Positions 7,544 through 17,308 of a stretch of DNA of 64,000 nt are shown piece after piece. Source of the stretch: Butyrivibrio sp. (GTDB lineage: Bacteria; Bacillota; Clostridia; Lachnospirales; Lachnospiraceae); contig NZ_JAGBLU010000038.1 of the NCBI RefSeq assembly GCF_017635265.1, positions 1 to 64,000 of the forward strand. The letters are read 5' to 3'. Below the pieces are notes generated by a model, which searched no databases, was not told the origin of the DNA, and saw nothing but the letters and a program-made list of their open reading frames with translations. Every line of letters starts with the position of its first letter. The stretch's first letter is position 1. Position numbers and translations under genes: made by a program.

Positions 7544-8434
7544 ATGGATAAGGATATGGAAAGTGTGTTAAAAAAAGCAGAGGTTCTGGTTGAGGCTCTT
7601 CCGTACATTCAGAAATTCAACAAAAAGGTTATTGTGGTTAAATATGGCGGAAGTGCCATGAGTAACGAAGAACTTCAAAAAAGTGTAATAACGGACGTTA
7701 CTCTTTTGAAACTTGTAGGACTTAAACCAATAATTGTTCATGGTGGCGGAAAAGCTATCAGCTCATGGGTCTCAAAGGTCGGAAAAGAGGCAGAGTTTGT
7801 AAACGGGCTTAGGGTAACAGATGCTGAGACTATGGAAATTGCAGAAATGGTCCTCGGAAGGGTTAATAAGCAGCTTGTTACAATGGTTCAGGAGCTTGGG
7901 GTAAAAGCTGTAGGAATCAGCGGAAAAGATTCAGGCCTTTTGCATGTTAAAAAGAAGTTTTCAGACGGTAAAGATATAGGATACGTTGGGGAAATTGATA
8001 AGGTGGATCCAAAGGTGTTGTTTGACCTTATTGATAATGACTATCTTCCTGTGATAGCGCCTGTAGGATTTGATGATAATTTTGATACATATAATATCAA
8101 TGCAGATGATGCGGCTTGTGCAATAGCCAAGGCTGTTGGTGCAGATAAGCTGGCTTTTTTGACGGATATTGAAGGCGTTTATAAGGATATAAATGATCCA
8201 TCTTCCTTCCTTTCAAAGCTTACATGTTCAGAAGCACAAGAGCTTATTGACAGCGGAAATATAGGTGGTGGAATGCTTCCCAAGCTTGGAAATTGTATTG
8301 ACGCCATAAAAGAAGGTGTTAACAGTGTCCATATTCTGGATGGAAGAATAGCACATTGTCTGCTTTTGGAAATCTTTACCAACAAGGGTGTTGGAACCAT
8401 GTTTACAGCAGATGACGAAAACGAAGCAGTATAA
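7544..8434 (+). CDS. argB: Acetylglutamate kinase, probably arginine-sensitive
   Basis: A 296-residue amino-acid kinase that phosphorylates N-acetylglutamate. VVKYGGSAM (phosphate loop) and [11 protein letters not shown] are at the N-terminus and [14 protein letters not shown] in the second half. I chose the ATG at 7544 because GAGGAGG lies 7 bases upstream. The protein keeps a ~25-residue N-terminal helical extension ([16 protein letters not shown]). It also keeps the C-terminal [24 protein letters not shown] region. Both are features of arginine-inhibited acetylglutamate kinases, as expected when the acetyl group is recycled by ArgJ. Confidence 0.96.
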   Translation: MDKDMESVLKKAEVLVEALPYIQKFNKKVIVVKYGGSAMSNEELQKSVITDVTLLKLVGLKPIIVHGGGKAISSWVSKVGKEAEFVNGLRVTDAETMEIAEMVLGRVNKQLVTMVQELGVKAVGISGKDSGLLHVKKKFSDGKDIGYVGEIDKVDPKVLFDLIDNDYLPVIAPVGFDDNFDTYNINADDAACAIAKAVGADKLAFLTDIEGVYKDINDPSSFLSKLTCSEAQELIDSGNIGGGMLPKLGNCIDAIKEGVNSVHILDGRIAHCLLLEIFTNKGVGTMFTADDENEAV

Positions 8435-8464
8435 ACAGTACATTTACAGAGGAGAATTATTGTC

Positions 8465-9664
8465 ATGAGCGAGATGATGGAGACTTATATCAAGGAAGCG
8501 GAAAATGCTCTTTTGCACACATACAACAGATACCAGATTGTTCTTGATAAAGGAGACGGAGTTTATTTATATGATATAGACGGAAAAGAGTATCTGGATT
8601 TTGTTGCCGGTATTGCGGTGTTTGCCCTTGGATATAATAACAAGGAATATAATGATGCACTTAAAGCACAGATAGATAAAGTACTTCATACATCCAACTA
8701 CTATTATAATGTTCCGGCCATCGAAGCTGCCAAAAAGATTAAAGAAGTCTCAGGTATGGACAGAGTCTTTTTTACCAACAGCGGTGCCGAGGCTATAGAG
8801 GGGGCTCTTAAAGCAGCCAGAAAATACGCCTTCCTTAAAGACGGGAAGACTGACCATGAAATAATTGCGATGAATCATTCCTTCCACGGAAGAACTTTCG
8901 GAGCTCTTTCGGTTACAGGCAATCCTCATTACAGAGAAGCCTTTGGACCAATGATAGGAAATATCAGATTTGCAGATTTAAATGATTTTGAAAGTGTTCT
9001 TTCTCAGGTTAATGAAAAAACATGTGCTATCATAATGGAAACAGTGCAGGGTGAAGGCGGAATTTTTCCTGCAGAAAAGGAGTTTCTTGAACAGATCAGA
9101 AAGCTCTGTGATGAAAGAGATATTCTTCTTATTTTGGACGAGATACAATGCGGAATGGGGCGCTGCGGTGCTATGTTTGCCTGGCAGAAATACGGCGTAA
9201 AGCCGGATATAATGACAACAGCAAAGGCTCTTGGCTGCGGAGTTCCTGTAGGAGCATTTCTTTTAAATGAAAAAGTGGCTGCAAATTCCCTTGTTGCCGG
9301 AGATCATGGCACTACATACGGAGGCAATCCTTTGGCGTGTGCGGCAATTAACAAAGTTCTTGATTTATTTAAGCAGGACAATATAATAGAGAATGTGAAT
9401 GAGGTGGCACCTTATTTAGAGGAACGCTTAAACGAGCTTGTAGAGCGTTATGACTTCATTTTATTCAGAAGAGGAATGGGACTGATGCAGGGACTTGTTT
9501 TTGACAGGCCGGTCGCAGAGGTCATTAACAAGGCACTTGACAAGGGACTTATTTTGATCAATGCAGGCTCTGATATAATCCGCTTTGTACCTCCTCTTGT
9601 TATAACCAGGAAGAATGTGGATGACATGATCAGTATACTTGATTCGTGTCTAGGGAGTTTATGA
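8465..9664 (+). CDS. argD: Acetylornithine aminotransferase
   Basis: A 399-residue class III PLP aminotransferase that makes N-acetylornithine from the semialdehyde and glutamate. It shows NSGAEAIEGALKAARK, the SFHGRT motif, ILDEIQCGMGR and the PLP lysine in TTAKALGCG, about residue 250. The C-terminal FVPPLVITRKNVD is typical. GAGGAG precedes the start by about 10 bases. Its stop codon overlaps the next start (ATGA). Confidence 0.96.
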   Translation: MSEMMETYIKEAENALLHTYNRYQIVLDKGDGVYLYDIDGKEYLDFVAGIAVFALGYNNKEYNDALKAQIDKVLHTSNYYYNVPAIEAAKKIKEVSGMDRVFFTNSGAEAIEGALKAARKYAFLKDGKTDHEIIAMNHSFHGRTFGALSVTGNPHYREAFGPMIGNIRFADLNDFESVLSQVNEKTCAIIMETVQGEGGIFPAEKEFLEQIRKLCDERDILLILDEIQCGMGRCGAMFAWQKYGVKPDIMTTAKALGCGVPVGAFLLNEKVAANSLVAGDHGTTYGGNPLACAAINKVLDLFKQDNIIENVNEVAPYLEERLNELVERYDFILFRRGMGLMQGLVFDRPVAEVINKALDKGLILINAGSDIIRFVPPLVITRKNVDDMISILDSCLGSL

Positions 9665-11031
9665 GACTGAGAATTAAAATTTTTTCTATCCTTTTAGTAT
9701 TATGCATGTTATCAGGGACGATTCTTTATGCGCAGTCTAAACAGAGCGCTTTTGAGGATCGTTCCCTCTTTTCGTTAAATAAGACCACAGTTAGAATATG
9801 GTATACGGATGATGCCCTTACTCCTTATCTACAGAACAAGGCAGTAGCCTTTTCAGAGTCAAGGAACAGGATACGTATTGAGCCGGTTCTGGTGTCAGGT
9901 CTTGAATATCTCGAAGCAATTAACAAAGCTTCTCTTGAAGAAGACAATTATCCCGACCTGTATATAATAACAAATGATTCGCTTGAAAAGGCTTATCTTG
10001 CTGGACTTGCGCTTGAAATAGACAATGGGGTTGACTTTCTTGATGAGGAAACTTTCCCTGCCTCAGCCATCAATTCAGTAACTTACAATGACAGACTGGT
10101 TGCTTATCCTTTTTACTATGAGACCAGTTCTCTTATATATAACAAGACTTATCTTGAAAATATGATAGCTGACGAGGAGCTTGACATAGAAGTAGAAGAC
10201 CTTATTCCTCATACAATTGCTGATATTCTGAAATTCGCTCAAAGTTACAATGCTCCCGATCAGGTTGAAGCTGTATTCAAGTGGGATGTAACTGATATTT
10301 TTTACAATTATTTCTTTGTGGGAAATTACATGAATGTAGGCGGTAAGGCCGGAGATGATGTTAGTCTTATCGATATTTATAACTCAGACACCATCAGCTG
10401 TATGAAGATATATCAGCAGCTTAATCAGTTTTTTGCCATTGATGCCAAGGAAATTGATTACGACAGCGTGGTACAGGACTTTATTGACGGAAAAATAGTA
10501 TTTACAGTAGCTACGACTGATGTTCTTTCCAAGATTGAGGCTGCAAAAGCGGCAGGTGAATGCGACTATGAGTTTGCGGTAGCTGATATTCCCGATATCA
10601 CTCAGAATTATAAAACAAGAACAATGTCTGTAACTGATTGTATTGTAGTTAACGGTTACAGCGAGCATATTTCTGAAGCTAATTCTTTTGCCCGGTATCT
10701 TCTTAATGATAACTCCGGTGATATCTATAGCTTAAGCGGTAAAATGGCTGCTCATTTTGGAGTAAACTACGGAAACAGCAATCTGGATACTTTTACTGAT
10801 GTATATGCGGATTCTGTTCCGATGCCCAAAACTATTGAGACAAGTAATCTATGGATGGAGCTTGAAATAGCATTTACCAGGATTTGGAACGGAGAAGATT
10901 GTAATACAACACTCAAAAATGTTTCTGAGAGTATTATGACGCAGGTTACGGGAGAGGCTTTTGAAGAAGAGACTATTCCTGATCCTACAGATTTGGATAT
11001 TACGGATGGGCTTACGGAAGACAGTGATTAA
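9661..11031 (+). CDS. Extracellular solute-binding protein coupled to argD
   Basis: A 456-residue protein with an N-terminal signal or anchor sequence (residues 4-24). Its organisation resembles carbohydrate-type (family 1) ABC solute-binding proteins: TVRIWYTDDALTPYLQNKA, the mid-protein YPFYYETSSLIYNKTYLE strand pair, and the late ARYLLNDNSG helix. No lipobox cysteine follows the hydrophobic core, so the protein may stay anchored by that helix or be released. The start ATG overlaps the argD stop (ATGA) with AGGGAG upstream. No permease or ATPase lies beside it, so it is an orphan binding protein. Its ligand is unknown, and a link to arginine metabolism rests only on coupling. Confidence 0.7.
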   Translation: MRLRIKIFSILLVLCMLSGTILYAQSKQSAFEDRSLFSLNKTTVRIWYTDDALTPYLQNKAVAFSESRNRIRIEPVLVSGLEYLEAINKASLEEDNYPDLYIITNDSLEKAYLAGLALEIDNGVDFLDEETFPASAINSVTYNDRLVAYPFYYETSSLIYNKTYLENMIADEELDIEVEDLIPHTIADILKFAQSYNAPDQVEAVFKWDVTDIFYNYFFVGNYMNVGGKAGDDVSLIDIYNSDTISCMKIYQQLNQFFAIDAKEIDYDSVVQDFIDGKIVFTVATTDVLSKIEAAKAAGECDYEFAVADIPDITQNYKTRTMSVTDCIVVNGYSEHISEANSFARYLLNDNSGDIYSLSGKMAAHFGVNYGNSNLDTFTDVYADSVPMPKTIETSNLWMELEIAFTRIWNGEDCNTTLKNVSESIMTQVTGEAFEEETIPDPTDLDITDGLTEDSD

Positions 11032-11035
11032 TTGT

Positions 11036-11071
11036 TACTGCCAGGTTTACGACCTGCAATGATTATTTTTC
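11036..11071 (+). terminator. Weak terminator at the end of the arg operon
   Basis: A small hairpin, CAGGT/ACCTG with a five-base loop (11042-11056), is followed after a few bases by ATTATTTTT. It lies between the binding-protein gene and the comEA promoter. Confidence 0.4.
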
Positions 11072-11081
11072 TATTTCCGGC

Positions 11082-11110
11082 TTGCGTAAATTTTTTTTAT
11101 CGACTAGAAT
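11082..11110 (+). promoter_or_regulatory. comEA promoter
   Basis: TTGCGT (11082-11087), a 17-base spacer and TAGAAT (11105-11110) form a fair sigma-A promoter about 35 bases before the comEA start. Confidence 0.55.
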
Positions 11111-11146
11111 AAGAAAGCATGGCGGGGTTCCTCTTTGGAGGAAAAC

Positions 11147-11764
11147 ATGCGTAAGATATTATTTCTTTTTTGTTGTCTGATGGGAGTTTTTCTGGCAGGG
11201 TGTACCAATGTCGGATCTGATTCAGATATTGTTCTAAATGATACTTTGGATGTTGAGGGGTCTAAAGGTATTTCTGATGAGAATTGTAGCACGGGGTATG
11301 ACATCACAACCGCTTTGCCCGAGCAGGAAAATGTTGTGGTGTATGTTTGTGGTGCAGTTGTATGTCCGGGTGTTTATGAACTACCTCCCTCTTCGCGAGT
11401 GGGTGATGCGGTAGATGCGGCTGGTGGTTTTGCTGAAGGCGCAGATGAAACTTTTGTAAATCTGGCTGCCAAAGCTGAAGATGGCACCAAACTCATGATT
11501 CCAACAAAAGATGAAGTTATGAATGGCATTGCAGATGAGTTTAGTGGCGCTGCAGCCGGCTCTTCGGGTAATGGCCTGGTCAATATTAATACTGCCACAA
11601 AGGAGGAACTTAAGACTATTCCGGGGATTGGGGAGAAAGTTGCTGGAAAGATCGTGGATTTCCGAACACAAAATGGTAAGTTTACTTGTATTGAAGATAT
11701 TATGAAAGTGTCGGGAATTAAGGATAAGCTCTTTTCCAAGATTAAGGAATTTATTACAGTTTAA
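11147..11764 (+). CDS. comEA: ComEA-type DNA-binding protein, lipoprotein form
   Basis: A 205-residue protein that receives extracellular DNA during uptake in ComEA-based systems. An SLBB-like domain (VVYVCGAVVCPGVYELPPSSRVGDA) is at about residues 65-130. A C-terminal helix-hairpin-helix pair (NINTATKEELKTIPGIGEKVAGKI) at about 142-205 binds DNA. Standard Firmicute ComEA has a membrane anchor; here the N-terminus ends in a lipobox, FLAGC, so it is probably lipid-anchored. I chose the ATG at 11147, with GGAGG 5 bases upstream, rather than the TTG at 11135. comEC lies 3 kb downstream on the same strand, separated by a two-component system. Confidence 0.88.
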   Translation: MRKILFLFCCLMGVFLAGCTNVGSDSDIVLNDTLDVEGSKGISDENCSTGYDITTALPEQENVVVYVCGAVVCPGVYELPPSSRVGDAVDAAGGFAEGADETFVNLAAKAEDGTKLMIPTKDEVMNGIADEFSGAAAGSSGNGLVNINTATKEELKTIPGIGEKVAGKIVDFRTQNGKFTCIEDIMKVSGIKDKLFSKIKEFITV

Positions 11765-11787
11765 TAGTTTTAGAAAGCGGAGAAGTA

Positions 11788-12468
11788 ATGAGTAAAAAAG
11801 CACTTGTAGTAGACGATGAAAAAGCAATAGTTAAAGGAATTAAGTTTAGTCTGGAGCAGGATGACATAGTTTGTGACTGTGCATATGATGGACAGACTGC
11901 TCTTGATATGGCTAAGGCAGGTGACTATGACATTATTTTACTTGATGTGATGCTTCCGGGACTTAATGGTTTTGAGGTTTGTCAGCAGATTCGTGAGTTT
12001 TCCAATGTTCCTATCATTATGCTTACAGCTAAAGGTGATGATATGGATAAGATTCTCGGACTGGAATATGGCGCAGATGATTATATGACCAAGCCTTTTA
12101 ATATTTTGGAGGTCAAGGCCAGAATCAAAGCGATTATACGAAGAACCAGCAGAACAACAACTACTGAGAGAACGCTTTCTTTCGGAGAGCTGAAGCTTAA
12201 TGAGGCTTATAGAAGAGTGTTTGTAAAAGATAGGGAAATAAATGTTACCAGCAGGGAATATGAACTGCTGGAACTGCTCGCATCCAACGCCGGCAGGGTT
12301 TATTCCAGAGAAGAGCTTTTGCATACGATATGGGGGACAGATTATCCGGGTGATGAAAGGACAGTTGATGTTCACATCAGAAGACTTCGTGAAAAGCTTG
12401 AGAGTAACCCTAGTGAGCCAAGATATGTAAGAACCAAATGGGGCAGTGGCTATTATTTCCAAGGATAA
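11788..12468 (+). CDS. OmpR/PhoB family response regulator
   Basis: A 226-residue regulator. In the receiver, D9-D10 and E11, the phosphoacceptor D53 (LLDVMLPG) and K102 (MTKPF) are all present. A C-terminal winged helix (about residues 130-225) shows REYELLELLASNAGRVYSREELL and the recognition region DERTVDVHIRRLREKLE. It is followed 15 bases later by its kinase. The pair plus the GerMN lipoprotein resembles envelope-stress systems of clostridia; the actual signal is unknown. Confidence 0.93.
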   Translation: MSKKALVVDDEKAIVKGIKFSLEQDDIVCDCAYDGQTALDMAKAGDYDIILLDVMLPGLNGFEVCQQIREFSNVPIIMLTAKGDDMDKILGLEYGADDYMTKPFNILEVKARIKAIIRRTSRTTTTERTLSFGELKLNEAYRRVFVKDREINVTSREYELLELLASNAGRVYSREELLHTIWGTDYPGDERTVDVHIRRLREKLESNPSEPRYVRTKWGSGYYFQG

Positions 12469-12483
12469 AATAAAAAGTATAAT

Positions 12484-13998
12484 ATGAACCTTTTTGTATC
12501 AAAAATAAGAGATTTAGCTATTCAGCTAAAAATAAGAAATATATTCAAAAGTCTAAGAGTACGATTTTTCATAGTTGTTTCTGTTACGGGACTCCTTTCC
12601 TGTCTGGTTATGCATGCCCTGATTTTGCAAAGCTATGAAGATCGTGCTGTCAACGTTAAATCAACGGAAGTTCAGACTCAGCTAAGGATATTGGCCAATC
12701 ACCTGATAACATATAATTATTTGCAGGATACCTCTTCGGAGCTTATCAACGCAGAAATTGATATGTTGGCAAATCTTTATGACGGTCGTGTTATGGTCAT
12801 AAATGATGATTTGAAAGTTGTAAAAGATACCTACAACATTAGTCAGGGAAAGACAATTATTTCCGAAGAAGTTGTCAATTGTCTAAAGACCGGATCAAAG
12901 GGCGCTATATCAAAATATGACAGTGCAAATGGATATATTGAAATGATAACCCCCATTGTTACGTCGGAAGTAATCGAGGAGGGCGACATCTCAATGGGGA
13001 GGAATTCCAATGAAGTTGTCAGGGGAGTTCTTTTGACAAGCGTTTCGACGGAGACTATTGATAATACACTTGATATTCTAAGTCAGAGAGCTACAACTTT
13101 AGAAACTCTTATTGTACTTATCATTCTTGTTTTTGCAGCATTGGTTTCATATGCACTTCTTAAGCCATTTGACAGGATTACATCTGCTATAAATGATGTT
13201 AAAGAGGGATATACCGATAAACCGGTTGTTGGTCCGAATTATCTGGAAACCGAGCAGATCATAAATGCCTTTAATGCTCTTTTGAGACGAATGAAGGTAC
13301 TTGATGACTCAAGACAGGAATTTGTTTCCAATGTGTCACATGAACTTAAAACTCCTATCACATCAATCAAGGTTCTGGCTGATTCACTGCTGTCTCAGGA
13401 AGATGTACCTAATGAAGTGTACAGAGAGTTTATGACAGACATTGGTGAAGAAATAGACAGAGAGGATAAGATTATCAATGACCTTCTGGCTCTTGTTAAG
13501 ATGGATAAAAAAGCTTCCGGACTTACAATCACTTCTGTAGATGTTGTTAGTCTTACCGAAGTGGTACTTAAGAGAATGAGACCGATTGCCAGAAAGCATA
13601 ACATTGACCTTACACTTGAAAGTAACAGAGCGATTACAGCCGAAATTGATGAGGTTAAAATATCACTTGTGATCATGAACCTTGTTGAGAATGCCATTAA
13701 GTATAACAAGGAAAATGGTACTGTCAAAGTTGAACTTGATGCGGATCATCAGTACTTCTCCATAAAAGTTATTGATACCGGAATAGGTATTCCGCAGGAT
13801 AGTCTTGATCATATATATGAGAGGTTTTACAGAGTCGATAAGTCAAGATCACGTGAAATAGGTGGTACAGGGCTAGGTCTTTCTATTGCGAGAAATGCAG
13901 TGCTTATGCACAGAGGATCAATAGATGTTCAGAGCACCTTGGGAGAAGGTACGATTTTTACGGTCAGAATTCCACTTATCAGTATAGGTACAAAATGA
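12484..13998 (+). CDS. Membrane sensor histidine kinase
   Basis: A 504-residue kinase. Transmembrane helices at about 27-48 and 205-225 flank a ~155-residue extracellular sensor region. A HAMP-type linker follows (LLKPFDRITSAINDVKEGY). The phosphoacceptor is H286 in SNVSHELKTP. N, G1 and G2 boxes are NLVENAIKYN, DTGIGIP and GGTGLGLSI. It partners the regulator just upstream. Its stop overlaps the next start (ATGA), so the GerMN lipoprotein is made with it and may modulate it. Confidence 0.93.
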   Translation: MNLFVSKIRDLAIQLKIRNIFKSLRVRFFIVVSVTGLLSCLVMHALILQSYEDRAVNVKSTEVQTQLRILANHLITYNYLQDTSSELINAEIDMLANLYDGRVMVINDDLKVVKDTYNISQGKTIISEEVVNCLKTGSKGAISKYDSANGYIEMITPIVTSEVIEEGDISMGRNSNEVVRGVLLTSVSTETIDNTLDILSQRATTLETLIVLIILVFAALVSYALLKPFDRITSAINDVKEGYTDKPVVGPNYLETEQIINAFNALLRRMKVLDDSRQEFVSNVSHELKTPITSIKVLADSLLSQEDVPNEVYREFMTDIGEEIDREDKIINDLLALVKMDKKASGLTITSVDVVSLTEVVLKRMRPIARKHNIDLTLESNRAITAEIDEVKISLVIMNLVENAIKYNKENGTVKVELDADHQYFSIKVIDTGIGIPQDSLDHIYERFYRVDKSRSREIGGTGLGLSIARNAVLMHRGSIDVQSTLGEGTIFTVRIPLISIGTK

Positions 13999-14942
13999 TT
14001 AGAATTATTAAAAAAGTGTTATTGTTGAAAAATAGAATAATTCCGGTTTTATCGGTTTTACTGCTAATTGCTGCATTAGTGGGATGCGAAAAGAAATCTC
14101 AGGCTGATTCCGGTGCATTTAAGGTTTACTATGTAAATACTTCAGAAACCGGGATTATCTCAGAAAACTATGCTCTTGAGTCTGATTTATCGGATAGCAG
14201 AGCGGTAATAGATGAACTTTTACAGGTTCTTGCAACTATTCCCGACAGACTTCAGTATGAAGCTCCGATTGCCGGCGACATAAAGCTGCTGAATTATACG
14301 CTTAAGGATAAGCTGTTGACGCTTAACTTTGATGGCAAGTACAGTGAGCTTGGAAGGACGATAGAGATACTTGACAGAGCAGCTATCGTAAGGACATTTT
14401 CTCAGCTTGAAGATGTTGATTACGTTACTTTTCAGGTAGAAGGGGCACCGCTTACAGACCATTATGGAAATGTTATCGGTAATATGTCTGCAGATACTTT
14501 TATCTATAATGTCGGTAAAGAAATCAGTACATATGAAAAAATAGAGTTAAAGCTGTATTTTGCCAATGAAACCGGAGATAAGCTTATTCCTGTATACAGG
14601 TCAGTTGTTTATAACAGTAATATTTCAATGGAAAGGCTTGCGGTTGAACAGATAATAAGCGGACCAAATACGGACATTGCTTTTCCTACAATCAACAAGG
14701 ATACCAAGGTTAAAAGTGTGAATATTAAAGACGGGGTATGCTATGTTGATTTTGATCAGACTATTTTAAATCAGACGCAAAATGTTTCGGCTGAAGTTGC
14801 ACTTTACTCCATAGTAAACACTATTACCGAGTTTTCGGATGTAAATAAAGTAGTACTTTCGGTAGAGGGAGAGACTGCTTTTACATTTATGGATTTCGTA
14901 ATTTCAGGTTCTTACGAGAGAAATCTTGATATTATTGAATAA
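13995..14942 (+). CDS. GerMN-domain lipoprotein
   Basis: A 315-residue exported protein. The hydrophobic N-terminus ends in the lipobox AALVGC, giving a lipid-anchored protein outside the membrane. Two GerMN-like repeats follow: about 38-165 (FKVYYVNTSETGI ... KLLNYTLKDKLLTLNFDGKYSEL) and 170-305 (IELKLYFANETGDKLIPVYR ... VNIKDGVCYVDFDQTILNQ). GerMN domains occur in GerM of spore formers and in many envelope lipoproteins. Translational coupling to the kinase suggests a sensory or accessory role. Confidence 0.85.
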   Translation: MIRIIKKVLLLKNRIIPVLSVLLLIAALVGCEKKSQADSGAFKVYYVNTSETGIISENYALESDLSDSRAVIDELLQVLATIPDRLQYEAPIAGDIKLLNYTLKDKLLTLNFDGKYSELGRTIEILDRAAIVRTFSQLEDVDYVTFQVEGAPLTDHYGNVIGNMSADTFIYNVGKEISTYEKIELKLYFANETGDKLIPVYRSVVYNSNISMERLAVEQIISGPNTDIAFPTINKDTKVKSVNIKDGVCYVDFDQTILNQTQNVSAEVALYSIVNTITEFSDVNKVVLSVEGETAFTFMDFVISGSYERNLDIIE

Positions 14943-14959
14943 TAAGAGGAAATTATATT

Positions 14960-17248
14960 ATGAAGAGGCCGCTGTGTGTGTTAGCACTTTTTATGGCGGC
15001 GATTGTCTATATTTATCTGGAGTTTTTTTATTCTGAAATCATAGTATATGAGCCCGAAGAGAGTCCTAAGGAAGTTACTTCTGTTTTTGGAGTAGTGGTC
15101 CAAAAGGAACAAAAACAGAACTCTTTGGGCGAAGTATACACAGTTCTTTACCTTGTTCCCGGAAAGAAATTAAAAGGAAATTTTAAGTATATCGAATGTT
15201 ATTTATCTGCTGACTCATATGAGCCATCTATAGGTGAAACTATTCTTATTGCGGGGAAAACTGTTACTTTTTCAGCCCCCGGAAATCCCGGTGAATTTGA
15301 CTCTCGCTGCTATTATTCCACATTGAAAATTGCATATAGGTTAAAAAATGCTTCTGTCAAAAAAGCAGACGGAAAAACAGATTATTTCAAAGAGGGCTTA
15401 TATGACATAAAGTTTATTTTTGAAAAAAATCTTGATAAATGCATGCCTGAAGAAGACGCATCGATTATGAAAGCAATGCTTCTTGGGGATAAGTCCTTTA
15501 TGGATGAAGAAATAAAGGATCTGTATAAAGACTCCGGAATCATGCATATTCTCGCGGTGAGTGGGCTTCATATCTCTATAATTGGTATGGGGATTTATCG
15601 CTTGCTCAAAAAGGTAAGATTACCTGAAGTATTTATTGTGGCTGTTTGTATTGTTATTATGTTTAGCTATGGCGCAATGTGTGGCATGAACACATCTGCA
15701 TTTAGAGCTATCATGATGTTTACTTTAAGACTTATGGCTCCGGTGTTTGGAAGAACTTATGATATTTATACCGGGCTTTCTTTTGCTTTTATTCTTCTTT
15801 TGCCAGATCAGCCATTATATTTGTATAACAGCGGATTTTTGTTTTCTTTTGGAGCAATAGTTGGGATCACACTGCTTAAACCGAGCTTAAGGCCATTTTT
15901 TCTTAACTGCCGGAACTATGATATGAAGTTTGCAGATGAAAAGAAAGATAAAAATCTGTTAAGTGATGTGCTAAGGAAAAGTCTGGATTCCGTAATTACC
16001 TGTATTTCAATAATGATTATTACTCTTCCTGTGTATGCGTCATTTTACTATACTTATCCCCTTGGATCCATTATATTGAATCTTCTTGTATTACCACTCA
16101 TGGGAGTTCTTATGAGTGCAGGTGTTATCTGCATGTCCATGGGAACTGTTGGTATTATAGGGAAAAGCCTGGGGGCTTTTGTACACATTATTTTACTTTT
16201 TTATAAGCTGTCATGCGATGTTACAAAGTTTTCCGGGAGACTTACATGGTACATGGGGCATTCTTCGAAAATTCAGGTCTTTATATATGCAATCATGATT
16301 GCTGCTTTCATATCGGGGACTTATTATATTGGAGTATATATATCCGGTAAAAGAATTTCCCAAAACAAACTATTAAAGCTGGATGTTTTAAAATATCTTT
16401 TTATTGTTATTGCTGTGTTTGTTCTTACTTTCAGGATTTTGCCTGAACTTGAAATTAATATGATTGATGTGGGGCAGGGAGATGGCATCTTAATATCTTC
16501 AGGAAGAAACAATATTCTTATTGATGGCGGAAGCACCAGTAAGAAAAAGGTCGGAAAATATCAGATGATACCTTTTTTTAAATATAAAGGGGTTGGGACT
16601 TTAGATGTAGTAGTTCTTACTCATGAAGATACGGATCATATTAGCGGAATACTTGATATATTGGATGATATGGAAGATGGTGGCATCTTTATAAAAAAGA
16701 TGATACTTCCTGAAGTTGATCGCAGTTGCCGCGGGGATAACTACCGAAGATTGCAGGATAGGGCAGGGGAGCTTGGAATTCCCGTTTTTTATATAAATTC
16801 CGGTGAGTCATTCAGGGTTGGAGAAATAGAATTTTTTTGCCTTAATCCTGATTTGAATATGATTGTTGACGGAGCCAACGCGTATTCTACAGTTCTTTTT
16901 ATGAAATATAATGATTTCAAAGCTCTTTTTACCGGGGATGTAGAAAAAAACGGACAGGAAAACATAAAAGAAATAATGAAGCAAAGACCTGAGATCTTTG
17001 ACAATCTGACACTTCTTAAAGTTGCGCACCATGGTTCAATGTACACAACTGACATGGATTTTTTGAATATGATAAATCCTAAGATAGCTCTTATAAGCTG
17101 TGGCCTTGAAAACTCCTATGGACACCCGCATAAAGAGCTGTTAGAAAGACTTGATATAATTGGTGCGAAAACCTATAGAACAGATATATGCGGCGAAATC
17201 GGGGTGGAGCTTCATAAGGGCAGAATTTCGGTGCATAAATTCAGATGA
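14960..17248 (+). CDS. comEC: DNA-uptake channel ComEC/Rec2
   Basis: A 762-residue polytopic protein with the full ComEC layout. An N-terminal DUF4131 segment with GKTVTFSAPGNPGEFD comes first. The competence domain of many helices follows (about 160-490), opening with LLGDKSFMDEEIKDLYKDSG and HILAVSGLHISIIG. A C-terminal metallo-beta-lactamase-like domain (about 505-760) has DVGQGDGILI, the metal motif THEDTDHISG and KVAHHGS. It forms the channel and nuclease for incoming single-stranded DNA. Length is normal. Pili genes and comF are not in the window. Confidence 0.95.
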   Translation: MKRPLCVLALFMAAIVYIYLEFFYSEIIVYEPEESPKEVTSVFGVVVQKEQKQNSLGEVYTVLYLVPGKKLKGNFKYIECYLSADSYEPSIGETILIAGKTVTFSAPGNPGEFDSRCYYSTLKIAYRLKNASVKKADGKTDYFKEGLYDIKFIFEKNLDKCMPEEDASIMKAMLLGDKSFMDEEIKDLYKDSGIMHILAVSGLHISIIGMGIYRLLKKVRLPEVFIVAVCIVIMFSYGAMCGMNTSAFRAIMMFTLRLMAPVFGRTYDIYTGLSFAFILLLPDQPLYLYNSGFLFSFGAIVGITLLKPSLRPFFLNCRNYDMKFADEKKDKNLLSDVLRKSLDSVITCISIMIITLPVYASFYYTYPLGSIILNLLVLPLMGVLMSAGVICMSMGTVGIIGKSLGAFVHIILLFYKLSCDVTKFSGRLTWYMGHSSKIQVFIYAIMIAAFISGTYYIGVYISGKRISQNKLLKLDVLKYLFIVIAVFVLTFRILPELEINMIDVGQGDGILISSGRNNILIDGGSTSKKKVGKYQMIPFFKYKGVGTLDVVVLTHEDTDHISGILDILDDMEDGGIFIKKMILPEVDRSCRGDNYRRLQDRAGELGIPVFYINSGESFRVGEIEFFCLNPDLNMIVDGANAYSTVLFMKYNDFKALFTGDVEKNGQENIKEIMKQRPEIFDNLTLLKVAHHGSMYTTDMDFLNMINPKIALISCGLENSYGHPHKELLERLDIIGAKTYRTDICGEIGVELHKGRISVHKFR

Positions 17249-17308
17249 TCGGTGTGTTATGGCTTTTTTCAATAGCTTCTGATAGAATAAACTTCGGAGT
17301 GTGATTTT

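Noticed and set aside
11381-11827. 148-codon minus-strand frame opposite comEA
   Set aside because: It is antisense to a recognised comEA with HhH motifs; no binding site or family resemblance.
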